A stretch of 64,000 nt of DNA from the NCBI RefSeq assembly GCF_001293465.1, contig NZ_JSYZ01000003.1, positions 478,789 through 542,788 of the forward strand, written 5' to 3'. This DNA comes from Pseudomonas asplenii. Its GTDB lineage: Bacteria > Pseudomonadota > Gammaproteobacteria > Pseudomonadales > Pseudomonadaceae. Positions 11,307 through 19,912 of this stretch are shown piece by piece (within the stretch, counting starts at the first letter, position 1; each line of letters begins with the position of its first letter). The notes under the pieces are model-generated. The model was not told the origin of the DNA, searched no databases, and saw only the letters and a program-made list of their open reading frames with translations. Made by a program: the position numbers and the translations under genes.

Positions 11307-11755
11307 TGGAGACGCTGAGCCTGCGGCGCTTTCTGGCGCGTTATTTCCCGACCTTCATCGGGGCGATCTTCGCCGCGCTGGTGGCTATCGCCTGTGGTCT
11401 GCCGTTGGCGGGGGACCACTATTTCCCCGCGGCTTCACTGGAGGAGCAGGCGACTGGTACGTTCGTCGCATTGATGTTGCTGGGCTTGGTGGTTGCCCAC
11501 TGCAACTTCATGATCGTGCGCGGCCGGCCGCAGTGGGTTCGCGGCCTGGTGCTGGTGTTCGTGCTGTGTTTCCTGGGTGTGCTGCCGACCATCACCTCGC
11601 ACCCGCATCGGATCGTCTACGCGCTGGCCCTCTTTGCCCCGTTGCTGGGCCTGCTGTTGCTCAACAGCCGGCGCCACCGCGAAATGCGCGAGCGCCTGGT
11701 GGAGATCCGCAAGCAGCGGGAGAGTCTTCGCCGTACGCTGGTGAAGCGGCGCTAG
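11303..11755 (+). CDS. Small integral membrane protein coupled to the preceding gene
   Basis: A 150-residue protein with four predicted membrane helices (roughly residues 15-35, 50-70, 80-100 and 105-122), ending in a charged Arg/Glu tail of coiled-coil character (RHREMRERLVEIRKQRESLRR). The first ATG at 11303 overlaps the stop codon of the upstream gene; a second ATG follows immediately. No family recognised. The coupling suggests it works with the 306-residue protein. Confidence 0.75.
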   Translation: MMETLSLRRFLARYFPTFIGAIFAALVAIACGLPLAGDHYFPAASLEEQATGTFVALMLLGLVVAHCNFMIVRGRPQWVRGLVLVFVLCFLGVLPTITSHPHRIVYALALFAPLLGLLLLNSRRHREMRERLVEIRKQRESLRRTLVKRR

Positions 11756-11835
11756 CGCCGGGTGGCTTCGCAGGTACCGCTGGCACCGCAGGCATAGGCG
11801 GCGAGCAAACTGTACAGCAGGCTGTCGATGGACAT
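11752..11835 (-). CDS. Possible 27-residue small protein
   Basis: A short reading frame on the minus strand: ATG, 27 codons, TAG. Product begins MSIDSLLYSLLAAYACGASG and has two Cys and a basic end (TRR). A GGAG lies 8 bases before the ATG. It converges on, and overlaps by 4 bases, the end of the membrane-protein gene at 11303. Coding status is uncertain; it rests on the RBS, the plausible composition and the otherwise unexplained space. Confidence 0.3.
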   Translation of the reverse strand: MSIDSLLYSLLAAYACGASGTCEATRR

Positions 11836-11927
11836 GGCGCAGACTCCGATGGATGACGATGGGCTAATGTTAAGTCGCGCGGATTCGTCTGGCTGGTTGA
11901 TTGTATCCATCGAGGCGATAGCTTAGG

Positions 11928-11939
11928 ATTGTATACAAT
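11928..11939. promoter_or_regulatory. Perfect palindrome ATTGTATACAAT upstream of azurin
   Basis: A 12-bp perfect palindrome directly before the ANR box. A degenerate copy (ATTGTATCCAT) lies at 11900-11910. The core TTGTATACAA resembles operators of GntR/FadR-type regulators. No such regulator is encoded nearby. Confidence 0.4.
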
Positions 11940-11942
11940 TTC

Positions 11943-11956
11943 TTGATTCAGATCAT
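11943..11956 (+). promoter_or_regulatory. ANR/FNR-type box of the azurin promoter
   Basis: TTGAT-TCAG-ATCAT matches the FNR/ANR consensus TTGAT-N4-ATCAA in 9 of 10 defined positions. Its centre (11949.5) is 41.5 bases before a start site predicted at ~11991 from the weak -10 TAGTCT (11979-11984), the geometry of class II FNR activation. ANR control of azu is known in P. aeruginosa. Confidence 0.75.
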
Positions 11957-12031
11957 GGGAACCCTGTCTGTCCTCAGGTAGTCTTCCTGCATTGATCCGC
12001 CGCTTTTCATACCCTGCCTTGGAGATTCACG

Positions 12032-12478
12032 ATGTTTGCCAAAGTTGTCGCGGTATCCCTGCTGGCCCTCGCCAGCGGCCAGGTGTTCGCTGCCGAATGC
12101 AAGACCACTGTCGATTCGACCGATCAGATGTCCTTCAACACCAAGGCCATCGAGATCGACAAGAGCTGCAAGACCTTCACCGTGGAACTGACTCACGGCG
12201 GCAGCCTGCCGAAGAACGTCATGGGCCACAACTGGGTGCTGAGCAAGGAAGCCGACATGCAGCCGATCGCATCGGACGGCATTTCCGCCGGCATCGACAA
12301 GAACTACCTGAAAGACGGCGACACTCGCGTCATCGCCCACACCAAGATCATCGGTGCCGGCGAGAAGGACTCGGTCACCTTCGACGTGTCGAAGCTGAAC
12401 CCGGCCGAGAAGTACGGCTTCTTCTGCTCGTTCCCGGGCCACATCTCGATGATGAAGGGCACCGTCACCCTCAAGTGA
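12032..12478 (+). CDS. azu: Azurin (periplasmic blue copper protein)
   Basis: A 148-residue precursor with signal peptide [20 protein letters not shown], cleaved before [12 protein letters not shown]. The type 1 copper ligands are visible: His in VMGHNWVL, then Cys, His and Met in [14 protein letters not shown]. The disulfide cysteines (ECKTT and SCKTF) are also present. It carries electrons in the periplasm, linked to nitrite reductase and to oxidative stress. RBS GGAG lies before the ATG. An ANR box about 76 bases upstream points to low-oxygen induction. Confidence 0.98.
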   Translation: MFAKVVAVSLLALASGQVFAAECKTTVDSTDQMSFNTKAIEIDKSCKTFTVELTHGGSLPKNVMGHNWVLSKEADMQPIASDGISAGIDKNYLKDGDTRVIAHTKIIGAGEKDSVTFDVSKLNPAEKYGFFCSFPGHISMMKGTVTLK

Positions 12479-12490
12479 TGGCCCTCACCT

Positions 12491-12511
12491 GGTCCCGCCC
12501 CGTGCGGGATC
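12491..12511. terminator. Hairpin between convergent azu and the 12510-13205 gene
   Basis: Stem GGTCCCGC/GCGGGATC (8 bp with one G-T pair) and a 5-nt loop. A T-rich run (gttcgtttttc) follows about 10 bases later on the plus strand. It overlaps the stop codon of the minus-strand gene and may act in both directions. Confidence 0.5.
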
Positions 12512-13205
12512 AGGACTGTTCGTTTTTCCGCAATTCCAGCCGAATCGTTTTTCCCTCCACTTCCTGTCGGCTGAATACCCCGCCCAACTGTTTGCGCTTG
12601 TAGTCGTTGCCTAGTGCCTGCCACTGCTCGTCGACGCTGTAGCAATTGAGGCTCTGCTGCGGTTCCAGCCCCGCAGGCGTGCTGTGCGGCTGCCAGTCGC
12701 AAAGGCCGCGATAGTGTTTTTCCCCCGATGACGGGAACCCCGACACGCCTGGACGCAGGTCGTCGCGCAGGGTGATCGCGCCGCTGCTGGTGATGCTGCG
12801 TTGATGGTTGTCCTGGCCATAGAAGGCCTCGGTCTCGAAGCTGACTTCGCTCAGATAGAGTTTGCAGCCGGGCAGTTCATAGCCTGTGGGCACCGTGAAG
12901 TCGAACGTGCGCGGGCTATCCAGTGGGACGGTATCGAAGTGCAGGGTCGGATGCTGGTACGGGCAACCGCTCTGCTGGTTGCCGGGGGTGTATCGGGCGC
13001 TGGCGCGCAGGGCCGTCTGGATCGGCATGCTGCCGCTGAGGATAAAGTGTTCCTTGCTCGGGCGGCCGCTGGCCGGGCGAGCGGACGGCTGGGTGGCGAC
13101 GAAAATCCAGCACAGGGCGCCGATCAGGCCGGACAGCGGAATGATCCACGGGCGCTGGAAGAGCGGAGTGGCTCGGATATGGGGAGGCTTTTGCTTGAAC
13201 AACAT
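12510..13205 (-). CDS. Hypothetical membrane-anchored protein
   Basis: A 231-residue protein. Residues ~24-42 form one membrane helix (WIIPLSGLIGALCWIFVA), followed by a probable periplasmic domain with several Cys (SGCPY, PGCKLY, RGLCDW, LNCYS) that could form disulfides. No catalytic motif recognised. Convergent with azu; 184 bases separate it from nadE. Function unknown. Confidence 0.65.
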   Translation of the reverse strand: MLFKQKPPHIRATPLFQRPWIIPLSGLIGALCWIFVATQPSARPASGRPSKEHFILSGSMPIQTALRASARYTPGNQQSGCPYQHPTLHFDTVPLDSPRTFDFTVPTGYELPGCKLYLSEVSFETEAFYGQDNHQRSITSSGAITLRDDLRPGVSGFPSSGEKHYRGLCDWQPHSTPAGLEPQQSLNCYSVDEQWQALGNDYKRKQLGGVFSRQEVEGKTIRLELRKNEQS

Positions 13206-13389
13206 ACGCAGCAGTCCTGGCCAACAGAGGATGGCGAAGACTGCTCCGCAGGGGGGACTGCCTCAATAGTTGCCGAAAAAAACAGAAAAATCCTACGGCA
13301 AACTGGCCGGCATCAGGCCTTTGAAACTGTCATTCCGAGGCTGGTCCGGGCGTCGTGGCGAGCCGGCAAGCCCGCCACGTTGCGTCTCC

Positions 13390-14217
13390 TCACGGTGCGA
13401 ACGGCAGCTCGCGCTTGTGCCGGGTCTTTTCGTAGGTCCGGCAGATGATGTCGAAGGCTTCCTGGCGCACGGGCTGGCCGTGCAGGAACGCGTCGATCTC
13501 GGCATAGGTCACGCCATGGGAAGCCTCGTCCGGCTTGCCGGGTGCCAGGTCTTCCAGGTCGGCGGTCGGGACTTTCTCCACCAGCGACTCGGGGGCGCCG
13601 AAGCTGCGGGCAATGGCCCGGACCTGGTTCTTCACCAGCCCGCTCAGCGGCGCCAGGTCGCAGGCGCCGTCACCGAACTTGGTGAAGAAGCCCATCACCG
13701 CTTCCGCCGCGTGGTCGGTGCCGATCACCAGGCCGTTGGCGGCACCGGCGATGGTGTACTGGGCGACCATGCGCATGCGCGCCTTGGTGTTGCCGAGCAC
13801 GAAGTCCCGCGAGACGGCGGCCTTGCCTTCGAACGCCGCCACTTCCGCGGCCAGCGCCTTGACCGCCGGGCCGATGTTCACGGTATGGCGCTCGTCGGGG
13901 TCGATGAAGTCCACCGACGCCGTGGCGTCGTGTTCGTCGAACTGGACTTCGTAGGGCAGGCGCACCGCGATGAAGCGATACTGCTCATCACCGGTGCGCT
14001 CCCGCAGTTCACGCACGGCGCGCTGCGCCAGCAAACCGGCGGTCAGCGAGTCGACGCCGCCGCTGATGCCCAGCACCAGGCTCTTGAGGCCCGAGTTCTG
14101 CAAGCAGTTCTGGATGAAGGTGATGCGCCGGGCGACCTCGGCCTCGAGGGCGGCCTGGTCGGCGAACGGCGGCTGGACCTTGAGCTGTTCAGCAATCTGG
14201 CGCTGTACGGCTTGCAT
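13390..14217 (-). CDS. nadE: NH3-dependent NAD(+) synthetase
   Basis: A 275-residue enzyme that amidates nicotinic acid adenine dinucleotide to NAD+ with ATP and ammonia. The PP-loop SGGVDS is at residues 52-57, with the family segments [20 protein letters not shown] and [12 protein letters not shown]. There is no N-terminal glutaminase domain, so it is the short ammonia-dependent type. It follows pncB by 36 bases; together they complete Preiss-Handler NAD salvage. Confidence 0.96.
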   Translation of the reverse strand: MQAVQRQIAEQLKVQPPFADQAALEAEVARRITFIQNCLQNSGLKSLVLGISGGVDSLTAGLLAQRAVRELRERTGDEQYRFIAVRLPYEVQFDEHDATASVDFIDPDERHTVNIGPAVKALAAEVAAFEGKAAVSRDFVLGNTKARMRMVAQYTIAGAANGLVIGTDHAAEAVMGFFTKFGDGACDLAPLSGLVKNQVRAIARSFGAPESLVEKVPTADLEDLAPGKPDEASHGVTYAEIDAFLHGQPVRQEAFDIICRTYEKTRHKRELPFAP

Positions 14218-14253
14218 GATTCACTCCTTGCGTAGGATTCGATCGAAAACGGA

Positions 14254-15453
14254 TTAATCGGCCACCTGGAACACATGGCGCAGATAGGAGACGAAATTCG
14301 GGTCCTTGCACTGAGCCTTGCCCGGTTCATCGGAGATCTTCGCCACGGGCTGGCCGTTGCAGGCGGTCATTTTAAGCACGATGCTCATCGGTTCCACCCC
14401 GGGAATGTCGCAGGTGAGGTTGGTGCCGATGCCGAAGCTGACATTGATCCGACCGCGCAGCGCCCGGAATATCTCCAGGGCCTTGGGCAGGTTGAGGCTG
14501 TCGGAGAACACCAGGGTCTTGCTCATCGGGTCGATGCCCAACTGGTGATAACGAGCTATGCATTTTTCGCCCCACTGTACCGGGTCGCCCGAATCATGGC
14601 GCAAGCCGTCGAACAGCTTGGCGAAGTACAGGTCGAAATCCTTCAGGAAGGCGTCGGTGGTGATGCAGTCGGTCAGCGCGATCCCCAGCAGGCCGCGGTA
14701 CTCGCGGACCCAGCAATCGAGTGCGGCGATCTGGCTGTCGATCAGCCGCGGGCCGAGTTGCTGGTGGGCCATGATCCACTCGTGGGCCATGGTGCCGAGC
14801 GGCTTCATGTCGAATTCACGGGCCAGGTGCACGTTGCTGGTGCCGACGAAGCGTCCGGGGAAGTCATGCTTGAGCACGCTCACCACTTCTTCCTGGACGC
14901 GGTAGGAAAACCGCCGACGGGTGCCGAAGTCGGCGACTTGCAGGTGCGCCAGCTCGTCGGCACTGGCGTTGGCGGTCAGCCAGTCGAACTTGCGGTACAG
15001 CTGTTCGCGGGCCTGTTTCAGTTCGGTCTCCTGGTAGCGATAGCGGTTGCGCACCTCGCTGACGATCGCCAGCAGCGGCACCTCGAACAGGATCACATGC
15101 AGCCAGGGGCCGCGCAGGCGGATGAACAGTTCGCCGTTCTCGATGCCGGTGTGTACGTAGCGCAGGTTGAAGCGGAACAGGCCGAGGAAGCGCAGGAAGT
15201 CCGGCTTGAGAAAGCTGATGCGTTCGAGGAAACCCAACTGGTCCATGCTCAGGCTCAGTTCGGCGAGGCGCTCGATCTGATAGCGGATCTCCGCCAGGTA
15301 GGGTTGCAGGTCCTCGCTGTTGCGGCAGCGGAAATCCCATTCGACTTCGACGTTGGGATAGTTGTGCAGTACCGCCTGCATCATGGTCAGTTTGTAGAAG
15401 TCGGTGTCGAGCAGGTTCTGCACGATGCGATCGCCAAAGGCCTTATCGCTCAT
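14254..15453 (-). CDS. pncB: Nicotinate phosphoribosyltransferase
   Basis: A 399-residue enzyme converting nicotinate and PRPP to nicotinate mononucleotide. N-terminal [16 protein letters not shown] is the family signature. [13 protein letters not shown] and [10 protein letters not shown] are further conserved segments, and the phospho-acceptor His lies near [13 protein letters not shown] start at [12 protein letters not shown], which has GGAG nine bases upstream; an ATG five codons earlier is possible. Same strand as nadE and just upstream of it. Confidence 0.95.
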   Translation of the reverse strand: MSDKAFGDRIVQNLLDTDFYKLTMMQAVLHNYPNVEVEWDFRCRNSEDLQPYLAEIRYQIERLAELSLSMDQLGFLERISFLKPDFLRFLGLFRFNLRYVHTGIENGELFIRLRGPWLHVILFEVPLLAIVSEVRNRYRYQETELKQAREQLYRKFDWLTANASADELAHLQVADFGTRRRFSYRVQEEVVSVLKHDFPGRFVGTSNVHLAREFDMKPLGTMAHEWIMAHQQLGPRLIDSQIAALDCWVREYRGLLGIALTDCITTDAFLKDFDLYFAKLFDGLRHDSGDPVQWGEKCIARYHQLGIDPMSKTLVFSDSLNLPKALEIFRALRGRINVSFGIGTNLTCDIPGVEPMSIVLKMTACNGQPVAKISDEPGKAQCKDPNFVSYLRHVFQVAD

Positions 15454-15563
15454 AACGGGTGTCTCCATGCCGGTCGGCGTTGCGGCAGCTTTTGGGTGAA
15501 TGGCGCTAGTGGCGCATATCAGGGGGTGGTTTTACCAGCGATTTTTGCTGGCATTGCGGGCCT

Positions 15564-15655
15564 ATTCGCGGGCAAGCCACGCTCCTACAGAACAATGTCG
15601 TACATCAATGTCGTGCTCGACATCTCTCCTGTAGGAGCAGGGCTTGCCCGCGAAA
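15564..15655. repeat. REPIN (inverted pair of REP elements)
   Basis: CGCGGGCAAGCC..GCTCCTACAG (15567-15590) faces CTGTAGGAGC..GGCTTGCCCGCG (15629-15652) around a 38-base centre. It sits between pncB and the LysR gene. The same pair recurs at 27935, 34553, 39661, 47812, 51374 and 52980. Such elements are mobilised by RAYT transposases, none of which is in this window. Confidence 0.85.
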
Positions 15656-15698
15656 GCGTTCTCAAGACCACCGCCAATCTCGATGACCTCCAGACTCC

Positions 15699-16604
15699 TC
15701 AGGCCTGCGAAGGATCGTCGATCTGCTCCTGCATCCACTGCACGAAATTCTTCACCTTCGGTACTTCCGCCGAGTGCTCCGGGTACGCCAGGTAATAGGC
15801 GTCACGGCTGGGCATCGCATGCGGCCAGGGGATCACCAGCTTGCCGTCGGCCAGTTCCTCCTCCACCAGAAAGCGCGGCAGCAGGGCCACCCCACAGCCG
15901 ACCTGCGCCGCGCGAATGCACATGTAGAAGGTCTCGAAGCGTGGCCCGTGGTAGCTGTGTTCGGTGTGATAGCCCTGGTGCTCGAACCAGTCATGCCAGG
16001 CCTGGGGCCGAGAGGCGTTCTGCAGCAGGACCAGTTCGCTCAGCTGCGTCGGGTCCTCGAATGGCTGTTCGGGCAGGCTGGAGGGGGCACAGACCGGCAC
16101 CAGCTCTTCGCTGAACAGCTTCAGGCACTCGGTGCCCGGCCGCGAACCCTGGCCGAAAAAGAATGCCAGGTCGCTGCGTCCCTGCAGCAGGTCGTCGGCT
16201 TCCTGTTCGCTGCACAGGTCCAGGTGGATATGCGGATGACGCAGGCGCCAGCCCTTGAGGCGTGGCACCAGCCAGCGGGCACCGAATGTCGGCGGCGTGG
16301 AAACCCGCAGGACTTCGGTTTCGCCACCGTAGGAGCGCAGGTAGTGGGTCGACATCTCCATCTGGGTCAGGATTTTTCGGACTTCCACCAGGTACAGGTT
16401 TCCCGCCGGCGTCAGTTGCAGGCGTCGGCGCACCCGGCGGAACAGCAGGTGCTGGAGCAGTTCTTCAAGCTGCGCGACCTGCTTGCTGACCGCGCTCTGG
16501 GTCAGGTTCAGCTCCTCTGCCGCGCGGGTGAAGCTCAAGTGCCGGGTAACGGCCTCGAAACACTGCAGTGCGGTGATCGAGGGCAGGTGTCTTTTATTCA
16601 GCAT
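15699..16604 (-). CDS. LysR-family transcriptional regulator, probable regulator of amaBA
   Basis: A 301-residue LysR protein of the GcvA subgroup. The N-terminal winged helix-turn-helix (residues ~8-65) has FTRAAEELNLTQSAVSKQVAQLE, followed by a periplasmic-binding-like effector domain (~95-295). It is divergent from amaB with a 140-base shared region, the usual LysR arrangement, and a lysR gene also flanks amaB in P. putida. The effector is presumably a lysine/pipecolate metabolite; this is inference from position. Confidence 0.85.
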   Translation of the reverse strand: MLNKRHLPSITALQCFEAVTRHLSFTRAAEELNLTQSAVSKQVAQLEELLQHLLFRRVRRRLQLTPAGNLYLVEVRKILTQMEMSTHYLRSYGGETEVLRVSTPPTFGARWLVPRLKGWRLRHPHIHLDLCSEQEADDLLQGRSDLAFFFGQGSRPGTECLKLFSEELVPVCAPSSLPEQPFEDPTQLSELVLLQNASRPQAWHDWFEHQGYHTEHSYHGPRFETFYMCIRAAQVGCGVALLPRFLVEEELADGKLVIPWPHAMPSRDAYYLAYPEHSAEVPKVKNFVQWMQEQIDDPSQA

Positions 16605-16744
16605 GAACGGGCCTTTTCTTCTGTTTCTTGCGCAGCATGAATAAACGGAATGATATCTCGCCTAATCGTCGTTTGTTGGCAAGTCCGAAGGTCGCTACAA
16701 CTACAACCTGAAGTTTTCCGATTTTCGTCTGGAGGAATGATCCC

Positions 16745-18235
16745 ATGGTTGCCGCATTGCTCGATCGTCTTGGTGTTGACCCGGCGCTGTCTCAACAGGG
16801 CAGGCAGCCCGTGCATTCGCCGATCGACGGCAGCCGCATCGGCGCCGTGAACTGGCAGGGACCGGCCGAGGTCGAGCAGCAGGTCGGGCGCGCCGAGCGG
16901 GCCTTCGAGGCCTGGCGCCAGGTGCCGGCGCCGCGCCGTGGCGAGCTGGTGCGCCAGTTCGGCGAATTGCTGCGCCAGTACAAGGCCGACCTCGGCGAAC
17001 TGGTGTCCTGGGAAGCCGGCAAGATCACCCAGGAAGGCCTGGGGGAAGTGCAGGAAATGATCGATATCTGCGACTTCGCGGTCGGCCTGTCGCGCCAGTT
17101 GTACGGCTTGACCATCGCTTCGGAGCGTCCTGGCCATCATATGCGTGAGACCTGGCATCCGCTGGGCGTGGTCGGGGTGATCAGTGCCTTCAACTTCCCG
17201 GTCGCGGTCTGGGCCTGGAACACGGCGCTGGCGCTGGTCTGCGGCAACCCGGTGATCTGGAAACCGTCGGAAAAGACGCCGCTGACCGCACTGGCCTGCC
17301 AGGCCCTGTTCGAGCGCGTGCTGAAGAATTTCAGCGATGCGCCGCCGTACCTCAGCCAGGTCGTCATCGGTGGCCGCGACGCCGGCGAAGCCCTGGTCGA
17401 CGACCCGCGCGTGGCCCTGGTCAGCGCCACCGGCAGCACCCGCATGGGACGCGAGGTGGCGCCCAAGGTGGCCGCCCGTTTCGCCCGCAGCATCCTCGAG
17501 CTGGGCGGCAACAACGCGATGATCCTCGGCCCCAGCGCCGACCTGGACATGGCGGTGCGGGCCATCCTGTTCAGCGCCGTCGGCACCGCCGGCCAGCGTT
17601 GCACCACCCTGCGCCGGCTGATCGCCCACGAGTCGGTCAAGGACGAGATCGTCAGCCGGCTCAAGGCCGCCTATGCCAAGGTGCGCATCGGCCACCCGCT
17701 GGAGGGCAACCTGGTCGGCCCACTGATCGACAGGCACGGTTTCGATGCCATGCAGGACGCCCTCGAACAGGCCCTGAGCGAGGGCGGTCGGGTGTTCGGC
17801 GGCCAGCGCCAACTGCAGGAGCAGTTCCCCGATGCCTATTACGTCTCGCCGGCCATCGTCGAGATGCCCGAGCAGAGCGATGTGGTCCGGCACGAGACCT
17901 TCGCCCCGATCCTCTACGTGATCGGCTACAGCGACTTCGCCGAGGCCCTGCGCCTGAACAATGCGGTGCCCCAGGGGCTGTCCTCGTGCATCTTCACCAC
18001 CGACGTGCGCGAGGCCGAGCTGTTCATGTCGGCGGTGGGCAGCGACTGTGGCATTGCCAACGTCAACATCGGCCCCAGCGGTGCGGAGATCGGCGGCGCG
18101 TTCGGTGGCGAGAAGGAGACCGGCGGTGGTCGTGAGTCGGGTTCCGATGCCTGGCGCGGCTACATGCGGCGCCAGACCAACACCGTCAACTACTCGCGGG
18201 AACTGCCGTTGGCTCAGGGCATCGTCTTTGACTGA
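16745..18235 (+). CDS. amaB: L-piperideine-6-carboxylate / alpha-aminoadipate semialdehyde dehydrogenase
   Basis: A 496-residue NAD(P)-dependent aldehyde dehydrogenase of the ALDH7 (antiquitin) type, oxidising piperideine-6-carboxylate/aminoadipate semialdehyde to alpha-aminoadipate. The catalytic Cys is in GTAGQRCTT (residue 286), the general-base Glu in LELGGNN (~252), the nucleotide site in SATGSTRMG, and the C-terminal signature in FGGEKETGGGRESGSD. RBS GGAGG nine bases before the ATG. It is followed by amaA, the pair described for D-lysine catabolism in P. putida. Confidence 0.92.
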   Translation: MVAALLDRLGVDPALSQQGRQPVHSPIDGSRIGAVNWQGPAEVEQQVGRAERAFEAWRQVPAPRRGELVRQFGELLRQYKADLGELVSWEAGKITQEGLGEVQEMIDICDFAVGLSRQLYGLTIASERPGHHMRETWHPLGVVGVISAFNFPVAVWAWNTALALVCGNPVIWKPSEKTPLTALACQALFERVLKNFSDAPPYLSQVVIGGRDAGEALVDDPRVALVSATGSTRMGREVAPKVAARFARSILELGGNNAMILGPSADLDMAVRAILFSAVGTAGQRCTTLRRLIAHESVKDEIVSRLKAAYAKVRIGHPLEGNLVGPLIDRHGFDAMQDALEQALSEGGRVFGGQRQLQEQFPDAYYVSPAIVEMPEQSDVVRHETFAPILYVIGYSDFAEALRLNNAVPQGLSSCIFTTDVREAELFMSAVGSDCGIANVNIGPSGAEIGGAFGGEKETGGGRESGSDAWRGYMRRQTNTVNYSRELPLAQGIVFD

Positions 18236-18338
18236 GTCGGTGGAGCGCCCAGGCCCTCTTGGGTCGGGTTTGTCCCTGTAGGAGCCGGCGGTGCGTTGGG
18301 TTCAGGTGGCTGTTGGGTTTCATTTTCGGAGTCTGGCA

Positions 18339-19622
18339 ATGGCGTTACGTGAAGAATGTCTATGGGAAAAGCTCACGCCCCAGCGGCCCGAGGCGCCGCG
18401 CTTCAAGGGTGAGCTGAGCGTCGACGTCTGTGTCATCGGCGCCGGCATTACCGGGCTGTCGGCTGCGATTCACCTGCGTGAGCAGGGCAAGAGCGTCTGC
18501 GTGCTGGAGGCTCATCGCACCGGGCATGGTGGTTCCGGGCGCAATGTCGGCCTGGTCAACGCCGGGTTGTGGATTCCTCCGGACGATATCGAGGCCGGTT
18601 TTGGCGAGGCCGTCGGCAGCCAGCTCAATCGCATGCTCGGCGGTGCCCCGGCGCTGGTGTTCAGCCTGGTCGACAAGTACGGCATCGATTGCCAACTGCG
18701 CCGCGAAGGCACCTTGCATATGGCCCACAATGCCCGTGGCGAGGCTGACCTGCGCAGTCGCGAGCAACAGTGGAAGCGTCGCGGCGCCCCGGTGGAGCTG
18801 CTGACCGGCAGCGCCTGCGAAGCCGCCACCGGTACGCGCAAGATTGCCGCCGCCCTGCTCGACCGGCGGGCCGGCACCCTCAATCCGATGGCCTACACCT
18901 CGGGCCTGGCCAAGGCCGCCGTCGGGCTGGGTGCCCGATTGTTCGACCGGTCGCCGGTCACCCGGCTGGAGCGCCAGGGCCAGCGCTGGTCGGTGCAGAC
19001 AGCCGACGGCGCGGTCACTGCCGAACAGGTGGTGATGGCCTCCAATGCCTACACCGAAGGCGAGTGGACCGAGCTGCGGCGCAATTTCTTCCCCGGTTAC
19101 TACTATCAGGTCGCTTCCGTCCCGCTGGACGATGACGCGGCGAAACGGATCCTGCCGGGCGGGCAGGGCTCCTGGGACACCCGCCAGGTGCTCAGCAGCA
19201 TCCGCCGCGATGCCGACGGCCGGCTGCTGCTGGGCAGCCTCGGCAATGGCAACCAGAAACCCGCCTGGTTCCTGCGGGCCTGGGCCGACCGGATCCAGCA
19301 GCACTATTTCCCCTACCTGAAAAAGGTCGACTGGGAATGTACCTGGACCGGCTGCATCGCCTTCACCCCCGATCACCTGATGCGGCTGTTCGAGCCGGCG
19401 CCCGGCCTGGTGGCCGTCACCGGCTACAACGGACGGGGCGTCACCACCGGAACCGTGGTCGGCAAGGCCTTCGCCGACTACCTGTGTAACGGAAATCCTC
19501 AGGCCCTGCCGATTCCCTTTGCACCGATGCGGCCGGTACCGGCGGTGGGCCTGCGCAGTTGCCTGTACGAGGTCGGGTTCTCGCTGTATCACGCGGGCCA
19601 GTGCCTGCGGATCGTCATTTGA
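18339..19622 (+). CDS. amaA: L-pipecolate oxidase (FAD-dependent)
   Basis: A 427-residue DAO-family flavoprotein oxidising L-pipecolate to piperideine-6-carboxylate, the substrate of AmaB. The N-terminal dinucleotide fold VCVIGAGITGLSAAIHL (residues ~30-46) and C-terminal GYNGRGVTTGTVVGKAFADY are typical. I start at MALREECLWEKL with GGAG eight bases upstream; a longer in-frame start 48 bases earlier lies in a REP-like fragment (CTGTAGGAGCCGG, 18276-18288). 103 bases after amaB. No signal peptide. Confidence 0.9.
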   Translation: MALREECLWEKLTPQRPEAPRFKGELSVDVCVIGAGITGLSAAIHLREQGKSVCVLEAHRTGHGGSGRNVGLVNAGLWIPPDDIEAGFGEAVGSQLNRMLGGAPALVFSLVDKYGIDCQLRREGTLHMAHNARGEADLRSREQQWKRRGAPVELLTGSACEAATGTRKIAAALLDRRAGTLNPMAYTSGLAKAAVGLGARLFDRSPVTRLERQGQRWSVQTADGAVTAEQVVMASNAYTEGEWTELRRNFFPGYYYQVASVPLDDDAAKRILPGGQGSWDTRQVLSSIRRDADGRLLLGSLGNGNQKPAWFLRAWADRIQQHYFPYLKKVDWECTWTGCIAFTPDHLMRLFEPAPGLVAVTGYNGRGVTTGTVVGKAFADYLCNGNPQALPIPFAPMRPVPAVGLRSCLYEVGFSLYHAGQCLRIVI

Positions 19623-19628
19623 TACAAC

Positions 19629-19655
19629 AAAAGCGCCAATCCGGACGGCGCTTTT
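19629..19655 (+). terminator. Rho-independent terminator after amaA
   Basis: 9-bp stem AAAAGCGCC/GGCGCTTTT with a 9-nt loop, starting 7 bases after the amaA stop. Confidence 0.85.
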
Positions 19656-19697
19656 ACCGGCTACGGCTAGCCTATATGGTGCGCGATGTAGCAGTCG

Positions 19698-19714
19698 TGC
19701 ACTGTGAGTGTGCA
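19698..19714. promoter_or_regulatory. NtrC-like site upstream of liv
   Basis: TGCACTGTGAGTGTGCA fits the NtrC consensus TGCACY-N5-GGTGCA except for one base. It lies about 200 bases upstream of the sigma-54 promoter, a normal distance for an enhancer. The operon carries nitrogen-rich nutrients, which fits NtrC. Confidence 0.45.
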
Positions 19715-19741
19715 CTTCGGTGACGCATGTTGTTACATGGT

Positions 19742-19839
19742 GGTTGCACGCGTATGTGTGTCGAGGTTGCAGTAGTGGCACTTGAGGGTTGCACCTTTTT
19801 CTGAAAAAGGTTCTACCTTCGCCGAGTTAGACGGTTGCA
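19742..19839 (+). promoter_or_regulatory. Array of GGTTGCA direct repeats, probable enhancer
   Basis: GGTTGCA occurs at 19742, 19765, 19787 and 19833, with a degenerate GGTTCTA at 19809. The steps are 23, 22, 22 and 24 bases, about two helical turns, so the five copies lie on one face of the DNA. The array ends 74 bases before the sigma-54 promoter, where an activator array would be expected. I do not recognise the cognate regulator. Confidence 0.6.
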
Positions 19840-19912
19840 CGCCCAGTTGAAAAGGGCCCGAAACAGTCCAGAAAACCATAAGACAGTGACTTTTTTCAGA
19901 ACAAAAAACCGA

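Noticed and set aside
15564..15655. REPINs as insertion sequences or terminators
   Set aside because: They are too short to encode a transposase, have no target duplications I can see and no T tract; they fit non-autonomous REP pairs.
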